Shown here one piece after another: positions 56,899 through 64,000 of a stretch of 64,000 nt of DNA. Each line of letters opens with the position of its first letter. Position 1 is the stretch's first letter. The position numbers and the translations under genes were made by a program. Source of the stretch: Cladophialophora immunda (taxonomy: Eukaryota; Ascomycota; Eurotiomycetes; Chaetothyriales; Herpotrichiellaceae); assembly GCF_000835495.1 (NCBI RefSeq), contig NW_015622542.1, positions 4,796,485 through 4,860,484 on the forward strand, given 5' to 3'. Below the pieces are notes generated by a model, which saw only the letters and a list, made by a program, of their open reading frames with translations, was not told where the DNA came from and searched no databases.

Positions 56899-58043
56899 AT
56901 GGCGGTCATCAAAAAGGTCAAAGTCAGTATTTGCAGCGGTGGCAAGAAGTTGCAAGAGTATCACCCTCCGGACAACGATGCTTCTCCAGACATGAAAGAC
57001 ACGCCTGATGACACCCTAGTGAAATATATTCAAGGCGTCTCCGATGCGAATTTCACAATCGCCTTTAGGGTTGGGAAGAAATTCGGGTTCGGAAAAGCCA
57101 ATTATTTGCGGTTCACGGTCACCGTCGACGGGGAACACCTTGGAGGAAACGTCTGTACGAAAGAAGACTACCAAAAGGGTGGCAGCGTGTGGAAGCACAG
57201 GTATAAGGGTCTCACTGAGCTGTCCAGCAATGGCCAGGGAGTTTGCTATCCGCTTCGTTGGGCTAGTCTGACCTCGAGTATATCAGCCCCCGAGCAAACA
57301 CCTGGCTACAAACTAATGTCACTAGCCGAACAGTCCTGCGAGGGACAAGATATAAGAAACTATCAGAATCTCGGCACAATCAAGGTGGGGGTGTGGCGGA
57401 TGAACGGTGGAAAAGGTACTCCGAAGCCGAAAGTACGGAAAGGGAAGATCCACGACCCAGTTCCCGAGAAGGCCATCAAAGGCGAAGCAATCGACCTCAG
57501 AGCCAAGTAAAGAAAGCCGCAATAGCCGAAGTAAATACTAATTCTCCTCAGTCTCGACGTCCCCAGACCTCACAAAGCGGGCAGTTTTTATAAAGGTACC
57601 AAAGTCGATGACAAGCCCTACGCAGTCTTCATTTTCAAATACCGAAGCAAAGGTACGACTCTCACGCGGAGAAAACGGACAAAACTGACCATTGGCAGAA
57701 TCGCTGGAAGCTCTCGGCATACTTGAACGACCTCAAACCCCTCAGCCGTTGGAGGAGAGAGATATCGAGACCCTTTCTCCTGATGAACTCAAGGAACTGG
57801 CTCGTCGGCTCAAGGTATGTGCGATGGGTGCGAACAATGTCAGCAGAATACCTACTCACCCCAGCTTTCTAGGCAGCGCAAGCGGAGCAAAAGGTCAAGA
57901 TCAAGAAAGAGAATGCAGAGTCCAACCTCACCCAGCTTGCTGACCTCGAAAGAGGTAGGAACGATGCCGACGACGACGAGGTCGAGTTTGTCGGCGAGCA
58001 GCCTGTCAAAAGAGTTTGCATCATAGGACCGGTTATCGAATAA
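56899..58043 (+). CDS. DUF7918-domain protein of unknown function
   Basis: About 331 aa in four exons: 56899-57506, 57552-57652, 57699-57814 and 57873-58043. The first intron has a perfect TACTAAT branch sequence. The start MAVIKKVKVSICSGGKKLQEY at 56899 fits the family. The N-terminal 200 residues (YIQGVSDANFTIAFRV, RFTVTVDGEHLGG, and NLGTIKVGVWR) form the beta-rich domain annotated as DUF7918 in ascomycetes. Spliced exon 2 gives KPYAVFIFKYRSK, another conserved block. Exon 3 gives the ERPQTPQPLEERDIETLSP region. The C-terminus is a short coiled coil with a DDDEVEFVGEQ motif resembling a SUMO-interacting segment. No function is known; I infer none. Confidence 0.85.
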
Positions 58044-58941
58044 CTCGTCTCAGATCTCGGGCTTCGTGGACGAGGGAAACCACCCACATCATCACAGGGC
58101 GTGCCGTTCGCTTTCGAGCGAGCAGGAAAAATGGTATTAGCGAAGGACAAGCTTGGGCGGATCTGGCACATCCTTTAGTCAAAGCAGCCACATGGAGACA
58201 GGGGAGTCTTATGCTGAGATTCGGAGGCAGGCGTCACAGTGCTTGCGCAACTATGGCTCTATACATGATTTGGGCTTGCTTCTCGAACAATTGATTCTAG
58301 CTGGGACTTGATTCCCATTTTGTCCCTTAGTACTTAGCTTCTGTTGTTCCTCTCTCGCGGCGAACAGTCCTCCAAAGGGTTCTAGAGTTGGCAGCCGCTC
58401 AAGTCTGGCGGGAAGATTCAGCTTCGTCTGGGAAAGTAACCGTAACCACTGAAGGCATTCATTGAACACGCATTGCCAAATCCACTCGTTCTGATCAAAG
58501 CAGTAAGTGAACAACAGGATGCTATGCTCCATGCTGAAGATAATGGTGAACGCTACCATATGCGGACAACCCGAGCCGAGTTCTTTCGTACGGTGCAAGG
58601 GCGCTCGATATCAAGTCCGAGTTTCACAATCCCAACGCAGTAAATGCAACACATCTCGGATCAATCTACTCACCACCGTGGCAGGCAGAGCTCTGCATTG
58701 AACAAGTCGAGGTCGAGAGAGGGGAAGCCAAAGGTGCACAGGCAGCAAGCCGCCGAGCTCAAATGAGAAGCACATACTAAAGGCGATGAGGAGCTTTTGT
58801 ACTGTTGTCCCGCTGGCGAGGGAGAAATGGTGGGACGTGGAGGCGCTGCGACTTGATGAAGTGGCGACAAGGCAAAGGGGGAACAGGGGGAATCCGTATC
58901 TTGAATCAAGAGACAAATGCATTTCATATTCATTCAGTCAG
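58044..58941. other. Convergent stretch with unassigned minus-strand frame
   Basis: About 900 bp between two convergent stops. A 115-codon minus frame (58598-58251) has plausible protein composition (NECLQWLRLLSQTKLNLPAR) and might join an upstream frame at 58922-58611, but no splice model or motif supports a gene. Confidence 0.4.
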
Positions 58942-60141
58942 CTATGATCGCACCGTCCTCGCCAGCATGCGGCCAAACCAGGCGACGTCGTCCCAGACAC
59001 CCTTGGGCCTTTCCGGGGGCGGTTCCACTGACTCGTCAAACCGCACACTAGGCCCAGGGTGGCCGGCATCTTTCGCTGGCGGAGCCGTAGATGTGGCAGG
59101 GTCGGAATGAATGGTCGTCTTTGCAGCCTCCAGGTCGACTTGGGAAGGGGAAAAGTCATCTTCCAACCGCAAGAAGACATCCACAAGCCCGTCCATCCAT
59201 CTGCCTAGTCTGTACCCGCTGATCGATTTTCGTAGTTCCTCCTCGTCATCGCTGTCGAACTGGGCCTCGAAATCCAGCATGCCATATGGATCGCCGTCGT
59301 CCAATTCATCTGCAAAATCGGCGTCCATCTGTGCCGCGATCTCGGCTTGTGTCTGCTCGTCCGCCCAGTCTGGGCCCGTGTCCATCTCTATCATGGGCGT
59401 CGTGGCCGGGACGGGCGTCATTGCCAGGGATTTCTTACTACGTCTCTGGAAACTGCCTCGTCGGCTGAGATTGCCGCTTGGTGTCGCGCGTCCGGATCTT
59501 AAAGCCATTGACGGTCGTTCATCGATCGGTGTAGCCAAGGACGTAGAAGAGTCGCGCTTGAATATCCATGATTGACCCTTTGATTCTCTTGACCCTTCGG
59601 TCAAGGTAAGACCCGTCTGGATGAACCACGACGAGTCCGACTTGTGCAAGGACCCGCCGCCTGAGTATTCTGAGGGGTTATGCGTCTGTTGTGGTGAGAG
59701 GTTTGTCAAGGTGGAGAGACGGGAGATGGATTTGTGGCCGAGCCCTTCGCTCGTCAGCGCCCCAGAAGGCGGAGCGAGGCCTGTGGTGCCATCCGTGAGA
59801 GGCAAAGGGGCTTGGACCGCCACAAAGGAGCGATTCTTCTTTTTCTGGTTCAGTCGCGTCCGGGAGCTGGCGCGCGACTGCGCCCGTGACTGCGCTGCGG
59901 AGCCGCTCCTCGACAGAATCCCGCCGGGGGACGGTAAGCTCGCGATGTGGGAGATGGATGCGGAGGTGTGTAGCTCTGAGGTCGCTGGGTTGAAGTAGGC
60001 GGCGTAGTCGGCCGGGTCGATTGGGTATTTGGGTGTCAAGGGCGCCAGGGATAAGTGTTGGAGGTTTGGATGGGAGCGGCGGTGCGGCCCGGGGGCAAAG
60101 GACGAGGACCGACTCAGAGGTGAAGAAGGGGACTGTGACAT
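58942..60141 (-). CDS. Fungal protein of unknown function, DUF3984-like
   Basis: About 399 aa, single exon. The start MSQSPSSPLSRSSSF at 60141 is preferred over the upstream in-frame ATG at 60279, whose extra residues are Pro-rich and look like translated 5' UTR. The N-terminal two thirds is Ser/Arg/Pro-rich and disordered, with a conserved-looking stretch PKYPIDPADYAAYFNP, then many RSxS sites likely to be phosphorylated. The C-terminal third is acidic (DADFADELDDGDPYGMLDFE) and ends with a more ordered region GYRLGRWMDGLVDVFLRLED and KGVWDDVAWFGRMLARTV. This layout matches proteins labelled DUF3984 in Eurotiomycetes, from memory. No function is known. Confidence 0.75.
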   Translation of the reverse strand: MSQSPSSPLSRSSSFAPGPHRRSHPNLQHLSLAPLTPKYPIDPADYAAYFNPATSELHTSASISHIASLPSPGGILSRSGSAAQSRAQSRASSRTRLNQKKKNRSFVAVQAPLPLTDGTTGLAPPSGALTSEGLGHKSISRLSTLTNLSPQQTHNPSEYSGGGSLHKSDSSWFIQTGLTLTEGSRESKGQSWIFKRDSSTSLATPIDERPSMALRSGRATPSGNLSRRGSFQRRSKKSLAMTPVPATTPMIEMDTGPDWADEQTQAEIAAQMDADFADELDDGDPYGMLDFEAQFDSDDEEELRKSISGYRLGRWMDGLVDVFLRLEDDFSPSQVDLEAAKTTIHSDPATSTAPPAKDAGHPGPSVRFDESVEPPPERPKGVWDDVAWFGRMLARTVRS

Positions 60142-60711
60142 TTTGTAGTTAATATCTTTGGTATATGTGGATGGAAGATGGGTTGCTATGGCAGAAGGGG
60201 AGCGACAAGGTGAAGGTAACGAGGGTTGCTGTGGCGGGATGCAGAGGGGGAGAGGTCGTGTCGGGAGACAGACTTCCATATGGCCTTTTCCTACAAGTAC
60301 TCTTCTGACTGGGAATGAGACTCTTGAGGGAGTTGGAGGGTGAGGCTCTTATGATCCACGGTCGGCAAGGAAGAAGGTGGGCGCCGTCCGGTCAGGAGAG
60401 AGCTGTTTGTTCGTGGGAACGAGAGAAGCAGATGATGTCGTCTTCGGGGTTGGCAGGGTTTCTTGTGGTTTGGAGACCGAGGCATGTGCTTCCCAAATAC
60501 TTTGTCCAATCACAAGCTTGCATTTGGGTATATAATCGAGGCCGATATTCTAGCGATTCCTCCTTGCGGAAGTGGTCATTCGGTGTATTGCCCTGTCACT
60601 CTCCCTCGTGGACAGAGGATGATATACTATTATCCACAATCTCCCTGGCTTGTGGATGGCAGAGGCTAGTGCATGCAATATGACACATGGGAGCACCTTG
60701 CTCAAAATCTA
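60142..60711. other. Promoter of the DUF3984-like gene and 3' side of the carbamoyltransferase gene
   Basis: About 570 bp; no gene recognised. Confidence 0.4.
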
Positions 60712-61746
60712 TTACTGCTCCGCCTTTTTGATTTCTCCCTTGTTCACCACAAACGCCTCAAGCGTGGCAATCGCCGACCAGAGCCTGTTTTGCGCCTCCG
60801 GGAATACCAACGATCGTGGGCCATAGAAGACTTCGTCGCTCACTTCCTCCGGATGCCGCGGTAGGCAATGCATGAACTTCCAGTCCTCCGCTGCCCCTCC
60901 CCTGCGAGCCATCTCTTCCGTCACTTGATAACCCTCGAATGCCGTCAGACGTTTTTGCTTCTCAGATTCTTGGCCCATGGAGATCCATGTATCGGTGACT
61001 ATGATATTCGCGTTCTTGACTGCTTCCTCGGGCGCAGTGGTTTCAAAGAGTTGTCCTGGTCCCGCCGCCTCGATCTCCTTTTTGATGTTCGAAGGAATCT
61101 CGTAGCCCTTGGGTGTCGCTACCGCCATTTCAATACCCAGTTTTCTGGCCCCAATGCACATATCATACAGCACATTGTTGGCGTCTCCTACCCAGGCGAT
61201 CTTCAAACCTTTTAACTTCTCGGCCGGTGTGGAAAACGTCTGTGTCAGAGTCGCAAAGTCGGCAATGATTTGCATAGGATGGTAGGTATCGCATAGCGCA
61301 TTAATCACTGGCACCGAACTGTCCTTTGCGAGATTTGCAATGTCTGAGTGCGGACCGACACGCGCCACTATCCCTGCTACCATGCTCGATATCACCACTG
61401 AACTATCATATAGTGACTCGTTCACCCCGAGTTGTATATCTTCCTTGCCAAGGAACATAGGATGTCCGCCCATCGCTACCACGGCTCCCTCTGTTGAGAT
61501 TCTTGTTCGTGTCGAGCGCTTAGAGAAGAGCATTGCGATGGTCCTGTTAGAGAGTGCGGTACGCTTGGGCCATGTTGGCTGAAGGGCAGAAGACTTGAAG
61601 GTCGTTGCGTTGTTTACGAGCGTGCTCAATTCTGTCGGTGTGAGCTCAGACAGGGACAGGAGGTGACGGGGACTAGGCTTCGTCGAGGTAGACAGCGAGC
61701 GGCCACATTGGCGGAGAGGGGAGAGGAAGGGACGTAGAGCTGCCAT
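60712..61746 (-). CDS. ARG3: Ornithine carbamoyltransferase, mitochondrial
   Basis: Converts ornithine and carbamoyl phosphate to citrulline in arginine synthesis; called argB or arg-12 in filamentous fungi. 344 aa, single exon. The N-terminus (MAALRPFLSPLRQCGRSLSTSTKPSPRHLL) is a basic, Ser-rich mitochondrial presequence. The carbamoyl-phosphate site is SKRSTRTRIS near residue 75. The HPMQ motif is in DTYHPMQIIADF. The ornithine-binding loop area is WVGDANNVLYD and DTWISMGQE. The catalytic cysteine is in FMHCLPRHPEEVSDEV. All key residues are intact and the length is normal. It is divergent from the homocysteine methyltransferase, sharing a 327-bp region. Confidence 0.97.
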   Translation of the reverse strand: MAALRPFLSPLRQCGRSLSTSTKPSPRHLLSLSELTPTELSTLVNNATTFKSSALQPTWPKRTALSNRTIAMLFSKRSTRTRISTEGAVVAMGGHPMFLGKEDIQLGVNESLYDSSVVISSMVAGIVARVGPHSDIANLAKDSSVPVINALCDTYHPMQIIADFATLTQTFSTPAEKLKGLKIAWVGDANNVLYDMCIGARKLGIEMAVATPKGYEIPSNIKKEIEAAGPGQLFETTAPEEAVKNANIIVTDTWISMGQESEKQKRLTAFEGYQVTEEMARRGGAAEDWKFMHCLPRHPEEVSDEVFYGPRSLVFPEAQNRLWSAIATLEAFVVNKGEIKKAEQ

Positions 61747-62073
61747 CGCGTAGGTAGTTCAATGCTGGCACTGTGGAAGAGTAGGGTACATTGCCAGCAA
61801 TGCCAACCTGGAGAAATCTCTTTGGAGAGCGAGACTTTGTTTGACTCCCAGAACAAATTTTTCTTTTTTCGAGTCACACTCTGGGGGAGAAAAACAATGC
61901 AGCTCCCGCAGCGTCGGCGGCGTCATGCTCCGCAGTCTGAGGGTTTTGGTTCGTCGATCCCCCGTGAGGGGAACCTTCTGCTTCTTTGGCCCCAGTGTGT
62001 GCACATGTCTGCCTCTACATACCGACATAGCCTTGCCATTCCTCCTACAAGAATTCTTGTCCATCCAACCAAT
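61747..62073. promoter_or_regulatory. Divergent promoter, carbamoyltransferase and homocysteine methyltransferase
   Basis: 327 bp between start codons. The methyltransferase frame is open across the whole region with in-frame ATGs at 61762, 61897 and 62005, so a longer N-terminus is possible but has no family similarity. Confidence 0.5.
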
Positions 62074-63069
62074 ATGACAAACCCGCTATTGCACAAGCCG
62101 ATCCTTCTGCTGGATGGCGGACTAGGCACAACGCTTGAGGACGAGCACGGTATAAGATTCTCGTCTGCAACACCACTATGGTCATCGCACCTTCTGATCG
62201 ACAACGTGGGGGCCCTCAGAACGGTCCAGCGCGATTTTGCAGAAGCAGGAGCAGACATTATTCTTACTGCCACCTATCAGGCGAGCTTCCACGGCTTCAA
62301 GAATACTCGAATTACAAAAGAGGACGGTATTGATCGAGAAGAAGCAAGGAGATATATGTTCTCTGCAGTGAGAATTGCTCGAGAAGCCTTCAATGGACAA
62401 CCGGGCCTGGTGGCTCTGAGCTTGGGTGCATACGGTGCGACCATGGTTCCTAGTACTGAATATACTGGACAATACGGTGACATGACTGAAGACGACCTCC
62501 TCTGCTTCCACGTCGACAGGATCTTGTGCTTTGTGGATAGTGCAGAGTGGGAGGATATTGATTTGATCGCAACCGAGACTCTGCCGAGAATCGACGAAGT
62601 AAGAGCAGCAAGGAGAATGATGAAAAAAGTGCACGACAAGCCCTATTGGATATCCTGTGTCTTCCCAAATAGCCGCGAGGAATTGCCTGACGGTACAGGC
62701 GTGGAAGAATTGGTCAAGACGATGCTGGAGGGGGAGCGAACCCCGTACGCAATTGGTATTAATTGTACAAAGGTCCATAAGATTGCCAGCTTGATCAAGA
62801 GATTCGAAGATGCTGCAAATGTGCATGCTCTAGAGCTTCCGAGACTGGTCATCTATCCAGACGGTGCTGGCGGGAAGGTGTACGACACCAAATTGCAGAA
62901 ATGGATAGGCGATGACGAGGGCCAATTGCCGTGGGATCAGCAAGTGTACAGTATTATCGAGGAGGTGGCAGAGAGAGCTAAATGGAAAGGGGTCATTGTG
63001 GGTGGATGTTGCAAGACCAGACCGGACCATATCAAGAAGTTGGCTGCGAGACTGCGCGAGTTGAGATAG
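62074..63069 (+). CDS. Homocysteine S-methyltransferase
   Basis: Zinc-dependent enzyme of the Mht1/Sam4 group that methylates homocysteine to methionine, using S-methylmethionine or S-adenosylmethionine. About 331 aa, single exon, starting MTNPLLHKPILLLDGG at 62074. The N-terminal barrel motif is LLLDGGLGTTLEDEHG. The substrate segment is ADIILTATYQASFHG. The zinc ligands are the cysteine in GINCTKV and the pair in VGGCCKTRPDHI near the C-terminus. All three are present. Length and motifs match fungal enzymes. A longer form from upstream in-frame ATGs cannot be ruled out. Confidence 0.95.
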   Translation: MTNPLLHKPILLLDGGLGTTLEDEHGIRFSSATPLWSSHLLIDNVGALRTVQRDFAEAGADIILTATYQASFHGFKNTRITKEDGIDREEARRYMFSAVRIAREAFNGQPGLVALSLGAYGATMVPSTEYTGQYGDMTEDDLLCFHVDRILCFVDSAEWEDIDLIATETLPRIDEVRAARRMMKKVHDKPYWISCVFPNSREELPDGTGVEELVKTMLEGERTPYAIGINCTKVHKIASLIKRFEDAANVHALELPRLVIYPDGAGGKVYDTKLQKWIGDDEGQLPWDQQVYSIIEEVAERAKWKGVIVGGCCKTRPDHIKKLAARLRELR

Positions 63070-63319
63070 ACAATGGCGAACAAGACATGGGGACATCCGG
63101 AAGACTTTCCGCCTGCGTTTTCGCCCCGCGAAACACCAACGGTCGGGAGCCTGACTAGCCTGTTCCTTGCAGATCGTGGAGCGCCAATTGTCATGCCGAG
63201 TTCCATCCTCGTGTTCGTCACCACTTTCTTCGTCTCTCACCACTTCGACTGCCATTGTTGTTATCCTCCCTATCCATGATTTGAATCGACTCTACGGAGC
63301 AGCTCTCGGCCTGCTCATC
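63070..63319. other. Short intergenic region before the TAG1-like gene
   Basis: 250 bp; no separate gene is recognised. Confidence 0.4.
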
Positions 63320-64000
63320 ATGGCCACACCGCAGACCTCGCCGCCCCCTTCCGAACGCACCCCCCTCCTCTCCGGCCCTGAAGATGACTCTCGATCAAAT
63401 TACTCTGACCAGCCCAACGGCGATGTGAACCCTCCCTTGCCCGAGTCGCTAGATTCCCCAAAACCCAAGAAGCAACCGAGATGGCCAAGCATAATAGCTC
63501 TGACTATTCTATGTCTGGTCGTGGTGGCAGTATGCTTTGGACTCACCTTACCATCTACAATCCAAGAATATGCGAAAGAAGCCGTTGTCTTCGAGCCCAC
63601 TAGGCTTTCCATCGATTCCTTTACCTCTCTCGGTATCCGTGCTAGGGTTCAAGGGGATTTTTACATGGATGCTTCAAGAGTCCGCAACAAGGCCACAAGG
63701 AGTCTCGGCAGATTTGGGACCTGGCTGGCTAAAGAAGTCAAGACCGGAGAGTCAGAGGTGAATGTCTACCTTCCAGAGTACGACGATGTCCTGTTAGGGA
63801 CGGTCACCATTCCTCCTGTCCGCGTCAGCATCCGCAACCATCAATACAACCATATTGACCTCTTTGCTGATCTGGAGCCGGGTGATCTTGACGGTGTCCG
63901 CCGAGTTGCCAAGGATTTCATGGATCGAAAACTCGACGAAATCACCGTCAATGCCGTTGCAACCGTCTCTCTGAAAAGTGGATTGATCAAGCTGGGCAAA
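63320..64000 (+). CDS. TAG1-like single-pass vacuolar membrane protein, 5' part
   Basis: Open frame from the ATG at 63320 running off the window end (227 codons seen, no stop or intron). The first 55 residues are polar and Pro/Ser-rich with a TPLL dileucine-type signal (SERTPLLSGPED). One membrane span follows (IIALTILCLVVVAVCFGLTL, about residues 55-75). The lumenal part begins PSTIQEYAKEAVVFEPTRLSIDSFTSLGIRARVQGDFYMD, which is LEA-2-like and resembles the fungal family labelled pre-rRNA processing protein, whose yeast member Tag1 helps end autophagy at the vacuole. The family assignment is from memory of the pattern and is moderate; the coding call is strong. Confidence 0.75.
   Translation, partial: MATPQTSPPPSERTPLLSGPEDDSRSNYSDQPNGDVNPPLPESLDSPKPKKQPRWPSIIALTILCLVVVAVCFGLTLPSTIQEYAKEAVVFEPTRLSIDSFTSLGIRARVQGDFYMDASRVRNKATRSLGRFGTWLAKEVKTGESEVNVYLPEYDDVLLGTVTIPPVRVSIRNHQYNHIDLFADLEPGDLDGVRRVAKDFMDRKLDEITVNAVATVSLKSGLIKLGK

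Overview
This is a gene-dense stretch of a filamentous ascomycete (Pezizomycotina) nuclear genome. Genes lie on both strands without operons. Most carry one to five introns of about 45-90 nt with GT..AG ends, and the families (TRI12-type transporters, Zn2Cys6 regulators, DUF7918 and DUF3984 proteins, a Ty1/copia element) are typical of this group. Order-level placement is uncertain: the combination would suit Eurotiomycetes such as black yeasts, but nothing seen here proves it. Exon structures were worked out by hand from splice signals, frame continuity and family motifs.

Left part (1-18 kb): a catabolic-looking cluster made of the 3' end of a cytochrome P450, a Zn2Cys6 regulator, a salicylate-hydroxylase-like FAD monooxygenase, a TRI12-type MFS transporter, a zinc aryl-alcohol-type dehydrogenase and a salicylaldehyde/vanillin-type aldehyde dehydrogenase. 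Together they could oxidise an aromatic alcohol to aldehyde to acid to catechol-type product. The regulator is split by a complete, very young 5.4-kb copia retrotransposon (1522-6936; two 121-bp LTRs with one mismatch; 5-bp duplication GCCCC; intact 1435-aa polyprotein). The pre-insertion reading frame rejoins exactly, so the regulator now ends about 90 residues early. Three cluster promoters share a CCGGAT-type motif 75-125 bp before the ATG.

Middle (18-44 kb): a conserved hypothetical membrane-tailed protein, an O-methyltransferase-like protein whose catalytic His aligns with Gln, the SGT2 co-chaperone, a short-chain dehydrogenase, a small GPI-type surface protein, the YVC1 TRP channel, kinetochore SPC25, golgin RUD3 and a second Zn2Cys6 regulator. 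A gene-poor 3.7-kb stretch follows, then a small secreted cysteine-rich protein whose best model needs an 8-nt microexon.

Right part (44-64 kb): housekeeping genes HEM2, DRE2, an STF2-like protein (start codon apparently split by an intron), NUP133, a secreted S1/P1 nuclease, a DUF7918 protein, a DUF3984-like protein, ornithine carbamoyltransferase, homocysteine S-methyltransferase, and the 5' end of a TAG1-like single-pass membrane protein cut by the window edge.
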